Shown here: one piece after another, positions 35,066-46,690 of the stretch
How positions within the stretch are numbered: the first letter of the stretch is position 1
How the letters are laid out: the number at the start of each line of letters is the position of its first letter
Assembly: GCA_025399215.1 (NCBI GenBank)
Contig: MU621131.1
Coordinates: 1 to 51,282, forward strand
Source: Globomyces pollinis-pini
Lineage: Eukaryota; Chytridiomycota; Chytridiomycetes; Rhizophydiales; Globomycetaceae
Direction: 5' to 3'
Length of the DNA stretch: 51,282 nt
The notes under the pieces: generated by a model
What the model saw: only the letters and a program-made list of their open reading frames with translations
Told to the model about the DNA's origin: nothing
Databases searched by the model: none
Position numbers and translations under genes: made by a program

Positions 35066-38000
35066 ATGAAGCCTTCTCCTTCGAAGGAGTTTATTCAAGT
35101 AAATATTTAGTCTAAATGTAGACCCTTCAATATCTAAGCGAAAAAGGATGGAATCAAGACCTATCCTTGAACGCACAAAACTTTGAATCTTACACAAAAA
35201 AGCCAATATTTACTATTAGCGATGATAAAGAAAACTTACCACAACTGTGCTTTATTACTACTATAGACGGTATTGGGATTAACATTGTCTATGTTTACAA
35301 AATTCATCCACATGAACTGATAGCGACAGTGTTGAATTGCTCCGTAACAAATTATTTATGTTTATGTGCAGGGTTATAATGAAATTATAATGAAACCTAA
35401 GAATTTGGATATTCAACAAGAATCAAGTATTATTCGTTCTATCTTGGAATCATACCTTGATCAATTTCATCAAGTAGCGATTGAAGTAGCAAAAGATTCT
35501 ATCACGAAAAGCTTACAGGATGGATATTTTGTAACTTTTGCAAAAGACTCCAAATATTTTTCAAATGATAAGATATACAATGAGTTGGAATCTCTGATTC
35601 GAAATTTTCAGGTTCAGAAAAAAGGAGTACTGACGATATTTTAGCGTGATATGGTTCGAAAAACAATTGTAGATATAATCCCAATTGGCCACATTAAAAG
35701 TATTTGATATTATAGTCTTATAAACAGAGGAGCCATCATGGAAGCTATTTCAAAAATCTTTGGAGCTTCCTTTGAAAGACTTATGGCCGGATATGAAATT
35801 AAAGAGTCGATATCTAATAGAAGAAGGTTGGTGTTATGCGTTGCGTTGACTTAAAGGATTAATGTTCGATCAGAAACGAAACTACACTTTAAGCAAAGTA
35901 CGTCTAAAATAATTAATTCATTTTTAGCCTAGTGAGCTAGATGAAGCTGCGCAGAAGGCGCAAGTACTGATGATTTACAATAACCAAGTGGCACACATAG
36001 AGAAGTTGAAAATACTACATAAGGTTCGAACGAGTTTTAACCAAAATTAGTATTATATAACGGAAATTAGAAAAAATTATGCAGATGCTGGATACAGTAG
36101 TGAATTTATAGCAAAGATGAATACACCAGATGTTCAACCTTTGATTGAAACCTATGAAATATTTAACAGTTACCTATCAAAATCAATGACTCCGTTGGAA
36201 CTATGTACTGTCGTGTTGCAACAAGTATTCTATTTTTTTCTAATATGAAGATTGAAATGCTTGAAGGACCTTTGTCGCAATACTCAAAATCTTTCTGGTT
36301 AAATAACGAAAGAAAAGATGATTATGATAAAAAGAAGTTTTCAAAGTTTTTAAATGTAAGTGGAAATCTTTAATTTTAAAAAAGAGGTGTGATGGAATTG
36401 CAAAAGAAAACGGGATAGAATCATGTGGCTATAACTCTCTGCGCTCGTCCCCACCAACTCATGCAATGTCTATCTCAATGATATTTAAGAAGCTAGTAGA
36501 AGTGAGCGATCCGAATGATGAATCATATGATGCAATTCGAGACGCATCTATACGATACCACAATTTGGCTTTAAAACTTGATTCTGACGTTAAGGAAATG
36601 AGCGATTTCCTCCTTATCCACAAAATTAGCGAAAAAATCGCCTGTGGTGGAAAAGTATAGTTGTTTTGATTTATCTGTAGATCTTAAAAGCTACTTCATG
36701 TTTCATAACTGATTATATCGTTAAAGAAGTTAATGAACCTAAAAAAGATCAGAAAACCAGAATTTTAGTGTTCAGCAGTATGTTAGTCATTTTAAAGTAT
36801 GCAAACAAATGGATATATAATTCTCAAATACCTATACTGAAGAGCAACTTGCACAACTGCGAGGGCAATAGTATACTGCCAAATTTACTGATACTAGAAT
36901 TTTATATATCCTATTACGATGACAAAGGGTTGCAATTCAGACATTTCAGCACGAATTCAAAGGAGGAGAAGACCAATTTAACTTGGCATTTATATTACCT
37001 TTTTTCCACCGAAAACGATGTGAAACTGCCTTTAGGTATTGTCTATCAACTTACACGATAGGTCAGCAACTATCTCTGAAAGACGATGATCTGTTTGGGG
37101 AAAACTACGCCGAGATTTATTATTTTTATCGTATTTTAGAGAATACTACTCAATTTGGCAGTGCGGATCTTCAAGAGGTACAATTTAACAAGAGCTAATA
37201 TCAGAGACGGGATGTGATGTGCGTTGTTTGCGACGAAGGAGATAATATAAATGAACTAATTAGCACGTTTGGTGCAACTTATAGTAACAGCCGTTTGCTA
37301 ACAAATAGATGTCCTGCTAATTGTGGAGCTGTCTGGTGATAAATTCAAGTATATCCATAAAGTTCAGCAATCATGCACAGATCCTGCGTTCGCCTCCGTG
37401 TCAAAATATACGGCAAGCGACTATGAATGGATGGATTATGCAACTTTTAAAAACCAAATGCTTCTAACCTTGAAATCCGCGGCATTTTTAAAACTAAATA
37501 ATTCGGCATTCTATTCTTCCAATGATTGCGAAGTTCTTGAAAGGTCAATTAAACAATTTGTACTTGCACATCAGAAAATGGAACCAAGTGTAACCTTACG
37601 GCGCAAGATAACACAAAAAGTTGTTAAGGGTATAATGAAAACACACCAAAGAGCTGAAACGAGTGCTTCTAGGGCATACTCTTTAGGTCGAAGCTTCATG
37701 AATAAACCCAGCGCAACAGATACAACTAGTGCAAACACTATATTTGGGGCTACCAGCAATAATTTGGAACTTTGGGAACCCAGTAGCAAGATAAATAAAT
37801 ATGTCAAAGGGTTCATTGCCTTAATGAAACCAAGCAAGCAACTTTCAGAAGACATACTACTGAATAATTTGTTGGATATTCTATCGAATCTATCACATAC
37901 GCGCATTCGATATGATAAGTTTGAAGCTGAGCAAAGGAGAAAAGAAGTTTTTAATAGTAAAAGAAGTTTTACTAATCCTGAATTAGGTTTGGCAAAGGGC

Positions 38001-39370
38001 AAGAAATATCAACACATCGGTAACTATTCCACTTGTATTGTATTACTTGGTATCGGAGACTTCATAGACAGCTATCCAGAACTAATATTTTCTAATAGTC
38101 TAAAAATGGTAATTTATCAAATGTTTCTCTCTGGCTTTGATTGCAATACGAAAATTTTGGGTAAGCAGCGAGTTATTAAAAATATCTAGACGACTCAATG
38201 TTCCCAAAACAATTTATTCGAGATTTAAACAACCACTTTTCACAACTTTCAACAAAGTTACGCACATTTAGCGAATTATTCAAGTCCTTGCATTGGTAAA
38301 CAAAAATCGATTAAGTGTTAAGGGCTTATAATGTGAATGATATCTTTAGAAATGAGCTAATTCAGACTTTTTCAAAGTCATTACAAATCAAATATACTGG
38401 ATTTGACAAGGAAGGTAGAATAAATGATGAAATGAGGAAATGTATGATGATATTTTTGATAAATCATCATGAAAGAATTTTTTCGAAAGACTATTATCGT
38501 AATTTTTTCAAATTTATTTTGTAGTTAAATCAGGATACTCTGGAAATTCATATACCTCTGCCACCTCACAAAAAAACTTTTCCAGCTCCTCGGATCTACA
38601 CCTACCAAAGCTCGTTGAAGAATCAGAGGAGTTATCATGCGAAATGAATCTTCCTCCTCTTAAAGACAACTACTTCATCACGAGACCACCACATAACAAC
38701 CAACTGGGAAGATTTGATACTAAAGTCAGCTTTTCTACATTGGGCAGAACACTTACTGAACGATCAAATTTGGCATTTGAAGTTAAAGTTGATTCTTTAG
38801 CAGATATAGAGGAAGAGTCCACCAAATCTGAAGAGTCAATAATACAAGCTATTGAACGAAAGCCTTCAGCAATCGATTTAAAAGAAGAAGATATTGATAC
38901 TACTATCCAGGATGTTCTTGATAGCTCTATTGACAGCGAGACCGAAAATACCATGATCATAACCAGAAATGATGATGGTGTTGTTGTAAATAGTTTTCAA
39001 TGTCAGAAAAATATCACGGAAGATCAAACTTCTTTTTACCTACCAGCTGCTTCTCAAAATATTCAAAGCGAAATTGAATGTCATCAAGCTGGTATAAAAC
39101 TAGTACAAGAGGACATAAAAGTATTGGAATTCAAAGCCAATTTGTTGAATATTGATGCTCCGAATGACTCGGCTACAGAAAAATCTGTTTGTAGTGATGT
39201 ATTTGTAGAATACTGATGCTAATTGATAGTGTACCCAAATTGACAGCCCCAAAGTGCCAGAACAAGATAGCGAGGAAGCCAAATCAAAGGAATTGAATGA
39301 AACCTTGGTTTCTTTAAAGAAAGTAAATCATTCTCTAGCTAATGTTTTAGAGATTAGCGGTTTTAATTGA
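35066..39370 (+). CDS. RhoGEF (DH-PH)-like protein with degenerate RhoGAP-like C-terminus
   Basis: I model 18 exons from ATG 35066 to the TGA at 39368-39370; every junction keeps frame and the sum is 1273 aa. Exon starts include 35122, 35372, 35645, 35728, 35857, 35928, 36051, 36251, 36385, 36681, 37062, 37205, 37309, 38190, 38323, 38525 and 39230. Introns are 23-37 nt. Residues about 235-440 have the helical pattern of a DH domain (AQKAQVLMIYNNQVAHIEKL; SSPPTHAMSISMIFKKLVE resembles the LxPxQR..xYxLLL helix). Residues about 445-560 resemble PH (FSSMLVILKYANKW). Residues about 770-1000 recall RhoGAP (LLGIGDFIDSYPELIF, FLINHHERIF) but no arginine finger is seen. The C-terminus is acidic and disordered. 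Domain calls are weak individually; gene structure is firm. Confidence 0.6.
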
Positions 39371-39436
39371 CATTCGAGAAACACTCAAAGTGGAAATATT
39401 GCGTTCAGTCGAATGATCAAAATATAATTTTTATTT

Positions 39437-40615
39437 TTATTCGATATCTATACCAGAATCTATCCGTGCAGTCTTAGTGACAGGTTCACCAGAGAAAAAT
39501 GTTGTAATTTTTAATGGATCCAACGAAATCCATTTCCAGTGTAAAGCCCCAATGATCCACATATGAGGTGCGGTAATAATTGATATGCAGCAAATAAATA
39601 CTGCCCAAACTCGTGAGGTTTCCAAGGCAAACTGTTGGATAAGAAGTGACCAACTGAAATAAACTGTCAACATACTCGAAAATGCAATAGCGGTATATGG
39701 AAAAGCATAACGATAAAACAGAATGATATCGTTAAAGGTGATCTTTGTTGAGTTGGAAAATTCTAGACGTTGATTCCTTTTCAAGTATCGAATATCGGCC
39801 AATATGGTTGAAAAAGAATGCCAAATTCCAAAAAAGACTGCAAAAGACACTAGGGGACTAGTATGTAAGAATAGATCTCGATATATAGCGCATTTGAACA
39901 ATTCAAACAAACAATGAGATTTAGTAAATCCCACTTTTTTAATTGGGAAGTCTGTTATTTTACCAATTCTTTCAGCAGGGTTAAAAATGGCTGTTGCCAA
40001 ACACATCAAGCAAATGACATGTTGTATCATACAAATAGGAAGTAAATTACTACATAAACTGGTAAACGTGTCCTGATCAATGTCAATCAAGTGTCTAACA
40101 ATTGGTAATGTTATATCTGGTTTGCTAGTTAATGTCAGTCCCACAATCATAAATCCTCTTGACAGATACAAAATGGGACGAAATATGTTTGTTATACAAT
40201 CTACATAATCCAATTCACCCTAATCATCAATTTGATTTTGATTCTTTACTTCACCAAAATGATACGATGATAGTGTTAAAAATGACCAAAAAGCGAACGT
40301 TGGTACACACCACCATAACAATCCCCAGAACGCCATAATTGATAGATAATTCGCAAAAAACGATAGAATAGGTATCCAAGATGGTTTTCGAGGCAATTCT
40401 CTACGTATACTATCCACTTCATAGTATAAAACTTCATCAAGTGCACCGTGTGGTAGTCCCAACACTAAAACACAGAAAATTGTTATTATCACAGCGATAT
40501 AGTTTTCAAATACAGTGGGTGCATAATTACTGAGTGCAGATATTGTCAATGTACTTAGAGTTTGGTACATGATAACTTCCATTTTTGAGGATTGGTGAAA
40601 CAAAATTATTTCCAT
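39437..40615 (-). CDS. Brp/Blh family beta-carotene 15,15'-dioxygenase
   Basis: Two exons, 40250-40615 and 39437-40219 (30-nt intron), give 382 aa. This is a polytopic membrane protein with the family's histidine motifs: GLPHGALDE (His56), SSYHFGE (His119, split by the intron), IWHSFS and PHMWIIGALHW. The conserved LSRGFMIVGLTL block fits the RG...P region. Bacterial Brp/Blh enzymes cleave beta-carotene symmetrically into two retinals, feeding rhodopsins; the four histidines bind the iron. In a zoosporic fungus this points to a retinal-based light sense, though no rhodopsin lies in the window. The intron shows it is a resident eukaryotic gene, even if the ancestor was transferred. Confidence 0.85.
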
Positions 40616-40932
40616 TGTTGTGGGTGTATATCTGTTAATAATGACATGTTGTGCTGCACATCTGTCAATAATGAGTAACAGATAAGTAATAAAGGCGATT
40701 AGGCGATTTTGTTTGTGTCTCCTTGTGGTAGAGAATGATTAGCTGAGGGTGAGAATTGTTATTGAACGCGACTTTGATACTTATTCTTATCAGTTATTCA
40801 TTAAGGGATGATGGCCATGGACAAAATCATTTCTTAAAAATTGATCCACTTCATTACTCCACTTTGAATTTCATTTCACGATTTTGCTGTCAAAATCGTT
40901 TCAGGTTCCACTTTCAGTTTCAACCTTTTCCA
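40616..40932. other. divergent promoter region
   Basis: This is a 317-bp gap between Brp/Blh (minus) and the PPEY membrane protein (plus). An AACGCG motif lies at about 40765-40770, similar to the element found before the 7TM genes. A repeated phrase (tctgttaataatgac / tctgtcaataatgag) occurs at about 40630 and 40661. Confidence 0.45.
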
Positions 40933-41654
40933 ATGAGTATTTCCAGTACAGTGACAACAACGCAGTTGGAAACTTCATTTTCAAAGCCAACAGGACAAGT
41001 TATAGTGACGACCACCGGTTCACCAGGCATTAACCTAACAAACCCTTTTGTTTTTATTCCTTTAGTGTTGTTGACAGGTTTTATTGTTTACTCTGACATT
41101 TAGGTTTGTTCCTTTTGTGTGTAGTTTCCAGAATTATTCCCTTTTTCCAATTTAAATTGTATTTATTTGTTGAGTTGTAACTAATTTCTAGTCAAAAACC
41201 AATTATTACCCAATCAAATGACCCTGTGGAGGTTGCTTATCGAGCAGACGAAGGATACGAATCAGATACTAGCACTAGTACCTCTTTCCATGATCGAAAC
41301 CGCCGGATTTCATTACAACAGTTGGACTCACAACCTCAATCAACTCCAGAACAAGAAGATATCATAAGGCCTTATTCTATACCAAATAGACCTTCAAATT
41401 TACGTCTTTCCATGACACCTTCGTCTGTCATTCCTGCTACTGGTGATTCTGTGGTGTTTGTTGTCGATAATGGGATTATATCAACACCTATCAGTGCAGC
41501 TGAACCAGATTTAGTCATTCGTCACGCTCGATCGTCCTTGCCTCTAACGGAACAAGAATCAAGGACAATTCGTGCCGTTCGATCTTTCGTTACCAGCAAT
41601 GCTGTTGTAACTGTTGGAAATCCCCCAGAATATGAACTGTCTAACTCACTCTAA
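40933..41654 (+). CDS. single-pass membrane protein with PPEY motif, unknown
   Basis: Three exons, 40933-41077, 41104-41158 and 41192-41654 (introns 26 and 33 nt), sum to 220 aa. A Thr/Ser-rich N-terminus (STVTTTQLETSFSKPTGQ, no signal peptide needed for type III insertion) precedes one membrane helix (about residues 38-60: VFIPLVLLTGLFLLCVVSRI). A cytoplasmic tail of about 150 residues follows, with many Ser/Thr and a terminal NPPEYELSNSL. PPxY motifs recruit WW-domain ubiquitin ligases (Nedd4/Rsp5 type) in known systems. No family recognised; it may be a cell-wall sensor or ligase adaptor. Confidence 0.62.
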
Positions 41655-42243
41655 TTTTAGATTATAAAACCTAGAATATTTAACTAATAATCTATTTAGT
41701 TCAAACATTACAGTAAAATATACATATATAGTTTCATCTAAAAAGTGCATTGAATTAGAACTACTCTGCATATATTTAGCAGTAGCCCATTATGGGACAT
41801 AATGTTAAAATTATGAGAATCACGTATATGAAATACAGAACATCCACTATTTTTTAACATAAGGTAAAGTAATTCATCAGTCTATAGTTACTATCTAAAA
41901 ATTGTGACTAAATGTGTATCAAACTTGACATCATAGTCAAGGTCGTGTAGAGCCAGCGTGCCAATGCATGTTGAACATAGTTGATTGTTTTATGATAGTT
42001 TTAAGACTTACCAAATTTGTAATCCAAAAATCTACATTTTCGTAGATAAGCTTCTTGATACCATATGAACCGCATAAAGCAAAGATACTAAATTGACATT
42101 TGGATAGACTTTGGAGTGCTGTGATGGATGGTTTTTGTCCAACGACAGCCCAGGATACGGGCGTCGCGGTCTTTTGGTCAAGCCAACGGAAGAAGCCTGA
42201 GGTAAATTATAAATAGTCACACACACATTCAGAAATTCATAAA
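41655..42243. other. intergenic, regulatory region
   Basis: No gene is visible in this 589-bp region. It contains a small inverted repeat (atctac/gtagat around 42033-42050). The final 50 bp hold the promoter of the chitin-binding protein gene. Confidence 0.45.
42208..42216 (+). promoter_or_regulatory. TATA box
   Basis: The sequence tataaatag ends 28 bp before the ATG of the secreted chitin-binding protein at 42244. This spacing fits a TATA box with a very short 5' leader. Confidence 0.5.
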
Positions 42244-43026
42244 ATGAAATTATTATCCATTCTCTCTATTGTGTCTTATACTCTCGCCCAAAACGCTCTC
42301 CAAAAACAAAATGGAATTGATGCTCAAAGGCTTGATTCACAAAAAGGGAATAATTTGGCTGGTGGTCAATGTAACGTTGAAGGTGGGGACTTTTGTGTGG
42401 GTGACAAAGTTGGGAAATGTATTGGCGGAAAACTGACAGTGGTTACTGCTTGTGGTGGTGGAACTTTGTGTCAAGTCCTACCTTTGGTCAATAAGGCTGG
42501 TACTTCTGTGACCTGTGATACTGAAGCAGGAAAATTAGCGCGATTTCAAGCTGCTGGGGTAACCAGCAATGCTGGTAATACTGCTGCTAGTAATACAGGT
42601 ACTGACGCCAATGCTGAAGCGAAACCAAATCAAAACAATAAAGCAAAGGAAGATGCAGAACGAAGAAAAAACCAGATTTTAGCTCAAGATGCTGCAAGAC
42701 AAGCTGAGCAAAACGAATCCAACGAAGATGCACCAGAAGAAGAAGTGGCAGAAGAAGTAGCAGTTGAAGGAGCTAACGCTACGGAAACCACTGAAGCTGA
42801 AAGCCCAGAAATAACCAACCAAGTAAACGCCCCTGCGAACGGAGCTGGATTCAAAGCAAATGACTTCCAGTGCATTGATGATACCAAGTTCAGACACTTT
42901 ATTACCGTTACAGATTCTGTAGAAGGAAGTTGTCCACCAGGAATGTGCGCTACCCGATCTCCTCCATCTAAAAATCCTTGTGTTGGTAAAGAAAACGCAG
43001 CTCGCATTGATAAGGTTGAAGGTTAA
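42244..43026 (+). CDS. secreted CBM19-like chitin-binding protein
   Basis: A single 260-aa frame begins with a signal peptide (MKLLSILSIVSYTLAQ). Residues about 42-75 form a CBM19-like cysteine module (CNVEGGDFCVGDKVGKCIGG, TACGGGTLC) that in known proteins binds chitin. A long low-complexity middle rich in Ala, Asn, Gln and Glu (about 95-200) follows. A second cysteine module ends the protein (FQCIDDTKF, SCPPGMCATRSPPSKNPC). It has no catalytic domain, so it is more likely a wall-associated or effector-like binding protein than an enzyme. It is intronless, with a TATA box upstream. Confidence 0.8.
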   Translation: MKLLSILSIVSYTLAQNALQKQNGIDAQRLDSQKGNNLAGGQCNVEGGDFCVGDKVGKCIGGKLTVVTACGGGTLCQVLPLVNKAGTSVTCDTEAGKLARFQAAGVTSNAGNTAASNTGTDANAEAKPNQNNKAKEDAERRKNQILAQDAARQAEQNESNEDAPEEEVAEEVAVEGANATETTEAESPEITNQVNAPANGAGFKANDFQCIDDTKFRHFITVTDSVEGSCPPGMCATRSPPSKNPCVGKENAARIDKVEG

Positions 43027-43232
43027 AATAAATTATGTTGAAATTGTACTTGGATTTTATTCTTACTGACAAATGATACATATGTGAGCAAGTTTGGACA
43101 CCAAAATTATTGAAAAATGAGGTATATCAATATTGATTTATAGACAAAGAATCATGTAATAATCAATTGCCCAGTACTGGTAAATGTATTAATAAACAAC
43201 GGTGATTATCGTTATTTGTGATTACTTCTAAA

Positions 43233-43238
43233 ACGCGT
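43233..43238 (+). promoter_or_regulatory. ACGCGT element, 7TM copy 1
   Basis: ACGCGT lies 28 bp upstream of the ATG of 7TM copy 1. Its sequence equals the MCB (MluI cell-cycle box) of yeasts, but function here is inferred only from recurrence before the paralogues. Confidence 0.45.
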
Positions 43239-43260
43239 CGAACAAAAACTCCTTTTTCAG

Positions 43261-44875
43261 ATGCTTCTGCTTCCGTTTGCTCTATGCTTATTTGAAGTAG
43301 AAGTATTTTCAGCTTCAGTACTACATTCAGAATGGAAGGTGACAGAATGTCAAGGTCCCCCAGCTTCAATGGTTGTGTTTGAACTATCAGACCCTGCAGC
43401 GGAATCTGCTTCTGATAATAATGAAACTTGGCCATTCACTTACGATTTCTTTCGAACGGAAAATCCTATTGACTTTCCTTGTTATTACTATACCCAAGGT
43501 TACTTCGAGATACAGGATAATGAATTATGTTGCGCAAGCTCAACCCAGTTGAAGGAAACAGTGGTACAATCAGCTAATTATGTATATTTGGATGTAGATG
43601 ATATTTCTAACTCTCTACCAGTATCAATTGGAAACAGTCATTATTGTCAGTTCACAAATTCAATACTTGATCCAGATACGCTGATGGGTTATCAATCAGT
43701 CTATGTGTTACAAGGACAATGTTTCCATGGAATTTTATGTGATATAGACTCATTTTCGCTATATGAGTTTGAAAATTGTACAGAATTGATCGAAATTTAC
43801 TCGATTTCGGAAATTCTGCAAACGTATGATACCAAAATTGGACTCATAGATGGGTCAAATGTATTATTAAAGAAAGGTACGCGTAAGTTTGTATGGACAA
43901 CAAATATACCCAATGAATGGTTGTTACCATCTTCATCTAATGGACTTTCTGTTCTCCACATAATAATGCACTGCACTGGTTTGTTAGGATTTTCGGCTTC
44001 CTTGGTTTTCTTTGGAGTCAGATATCGAAATAGGAGGCTCGTCATTGATTTGTTAATATTCATAAACCAGGTTTATCAAACGACATTGCTAACCCTAGAT
44101 AATTTGGTTCTTTTACTTGGCAATAGATTTGGCTTACAAATTCACTATAATATTAGACCCTTTTTTGATTAACCTCGCCCCCAGTATAATTCTTATCATA
44201 TGCAATGTTGGACAGTTGATAGGAACTATAGCTACTTGGAAAATGCTCTCTCAAACGTTTGTCAAAGAAGAAAAACGACACATACATATACCAGTTGGAT
44301 ACGTGATTGTCCTATTGGTGCATTTCATTCTGACTGGTTCAGATTTTATTTGGTTTTTCTCCTATACTCCTGAAGCAGTGGCTTTGTATTTATTTCTGGT
44401 TGAATGGAGTAAGTTAAACTACTTCTGGGTTGCATTAATGTATATATGGAATGTAATGCCACTATTTCTTTTGTTTTATCGGCTCCTTAGTATTAAACAC
44501 AATGCAGGTTTGTCATGGTTTGGACGGCTTTGGAAGCATTTAAAGAAGGATCAAATATTCCTAACTGCATGTATACTCTATGCATTAGATGGAATAGGCT
44601 ACTTATCGCTATCAATTGTGTACAACTATGATTCCCGTATTTGGGGAAGTGATCGATCCATGTGGGCTGCCGGTAACATTATATTGCTACTTATGGTGTA
44701 TCATATACTATTTCACGCAATAATTTTACACAGACTACCATTTGTAATGGAGAATAAGTCATCTCGTAAATCCAAGGGATCACTAAAGAAATCTAATACA
44801 ACTGCGAGGCCATTGGAACCTAATCGCAAAGAGAGCGCCAAAAAACATAATCGAGACAGGCGTGATGGTCAGTGA
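43261..44875 (+). CDS. receptor-like 7TM protein, tandem family copy 1
   Basis: Exons 43261-44070 and 44099-44875 (28-nt intron, phase 0) give 528 aa. Signal peptide (MLLLPFALCLFEVEVFSAS), then an ectodomain of about 210 residues with eight cysteines (ECQGPP, FPCYYY, ELCCASS, HYCQF, QCFHGILCD, ENCTEL) and several N-glycosylation sites. Seven predicted membrane helices follow: the first begins LSVLHIIMHCTGLLGF, the second is created across the splice site (LLIFINQ|IIWFFYLAIDL), the last is NIILLLMVYHILFHAIIL. Between helices 6 and 7 is the family signature IWGxDRSMWAA. The tail is basic and Ser/Lys-rich. The layout is that of a G-protein-coupled receptor, but no DRY or NPxxY motif is present and the family is not one I recognise. 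Confidence 0.8.
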
Positions 44876-44950
44876 CAATAAATAAAAATCTATTCAACTC
44901 ACATGTCTTCATTTAGTGAATACTTTTTTGTGATTTATTGAAAAATTAGA

Positions 44951-44956
44951 ACGCGA
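44951..44956 (+). promoter_or_regulatory. ACGCGA element, 7TM copy 2
   Basis: An ACGCG core lies 33 to 28 bp before the copy 2 ATG at 44984, at nearly the same distance as in copies 1, 3 and 5. Confidence 0.4.
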
Positions 44957-44983
44957 AAGGTCTTATGACTCTTTCTATCTTTG

Positions 44984-46571
44984 ATGTATATTTTGCCCTT
45001 TATTTTCTTCACAGCTCATCAAATACATGCTGATCCTGTGATACTTTCAGAGTGGAGCAAAACTGATTGCGAAGGACCTCCAACTTCAATGGTCGTGTTT
45101 GAATTATCTGATCCAGCAGCAGAATATGCTTCTGATAATAACGAGACTTGGCCATACACTTACGATTTTTTTCGAAACGAAAATCCAATTGATTTTCCTT
45201 GTTATTATTATTCTCAAGGTTATTTCACCATTGAGGAAAAAGAGATATGTTGCGCAAGCTCAATGCAATTGGAAAAAACTGTGGTTCAATCTGCTAGTTA
45301 CATTTATTTGGATACCGAAGATATGTCGAACTCCCTACCTGTGACGATTAAAAATCGACACTATTGCCATTTATCTAATGCAATGCTGGATTCAGAAAGG
45401 TTATTTGGATACCAATCAAGTTACGTATTGAAAGGACAGTGTTCGAATGGTATTTTATGCGAACTCGAATCATTATCCATATATCAACAGATAAATTGTA
45501 CAGAGTTGATCGAAAATCACTCTATATCGAATGTACTTACAGCATATAATACAAGCATTGGAGAAATAGATATTGAAATAGTGTCGTTTGAATCAGGTTC
45601 TAGAACTGTTGGCTGGACCACTTTGATCCCGCAGCGCCTTATGCTACCATTCGCTCTCAAAAATATTACCTCGGATGTCAATATACTACTCAACATTGTA
45701 GCTTTACTAGGATCATTGATTGCTTGCTCCTATTTTGGCACCCGTTATAGGAATAGGAAAATGGTTAATGATTTACTTTTGTTTGTTAATCAGGTAATGA
45801 AAATTTGATTAATCATAGATTATTTGGCTTAATTATTTAGTGCTAGATTTGATTCTGAAACTGACAATAATGCCGACGGAATTCTCATTTGTACTAATAC
45901 CTGCAATTATATATGCTTTATGTAATATTGGACAATTATTGGGGACCATAAGCACATGGATGTTGTTATATCAAACGTTTATCAAGGAATCTAATCGCAG
46001 TTTGTACATCCCGATGGGGTATTTGATTATCATTCTGGTGCATTTTATTCTAACGGGATCGGATTTAGGATGGGTCTTGGTTTATTTTGATTATGATGAT
46101 CGGATCTATATATTTCTAATGGAATGGTGTAAATTAAACTGTTATTGGATCATTTTGATGTATATCTGGAATATTCTTCCAACTGCCTTATTGCTACAAA
46201 AGTTGCTCAAGACTAAGAGTGACAAACACTTGCCTTGGTTTGATCGATTATGGAAGTATTTGCGCAAGGACATGATATTCTTAGCTTCTATTTTTCTCTA
46301 TAGTTTAAATGGAATATCTTACTTTACGATGTCGATATTATACAACTACTATTCGAAGATTTGGGGAAATGATCGATCGATGTGGGCGGCCTACAGTATT
46401 CAGATAATATTAATCGCATATCACACCTTAATCCATGCTGTTATATTACATCGACTACCCTATGTCATGCAGCTAAAAACTAAAGGTTCTAAACATGGCG
46501 GTAAGAAGCAGAAGCCAGGAGGTGACCCAAGACACAGTGAGCAAGATTCAAAAAAACCTTTAAACTCATAA
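44984..46571 (+). CDS. receptor-like 7TM protein, tandem family copy 2
   Basis: Exons 44984-45793 and 45819-46571 (25-nt intron) give 520 aa. This is the most diverged ectodomain: it keeps DCEGPPTSMVVFELSDP and the eight cysteines but differs in the middle (HYCHLSNAMLDSERLFGYQ, CSNGILCELESL, INCTEL). The last ectodomain third and the membrane half are also distinct (SDVNILLNIVALLGSLIAC). Helices 6-7 carry the signature IWGNDRSMWAA. The basic tail is Lys/Gly-rich (GSKHGGKKQKPGG). It probably preserves the older state, less affected by exchange with copies 3-5. Confidence 0.8.
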
Positions 46572-46663
46572 ACCTGCCGGTGGCAAACTGCATTACAACA
46601 TTAGATCATTATGAATACATTGATTCATTAAATTAATATATTTTCTTCTAGTGATGTACTCAA

Positions 46664-46669
46664 ACGCGT
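46664..46669 (+). promoter_or_regulatory. ACGCGT element, 7TM copy 3
   Basis: ACGCGT lies 27 bp before the ATG of copy 3 at 46691. Confidence 0.45.
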
Positions 46670-46690
46670 AAAAGTTGTTTTTCTAATGCA

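Noticed and set aside
34916..35110. 64-codon frame starting MYQRMTKQYE
   Set aside because: Only its last part (from the ATG at 35066) is used, as exon 1 of the RhoGEF-like gene; the upstream part is promoter.
35728..35826. Alternative frame GAIMEAISKIFGASFERL in this exon
   Set aside because: It leads to a phase clash at the next exons; the frame KEPSWKLFQKSLELPLK keeps phase through 35857-35897 and onward.
42679..43007. Two minus-strand frames inside the chitin-binding protein gene
   Set aside because: They mirror the Ala/Glu-rich spacer; the plus frame has a signal peptide, ordered cysteines and a TATA box.
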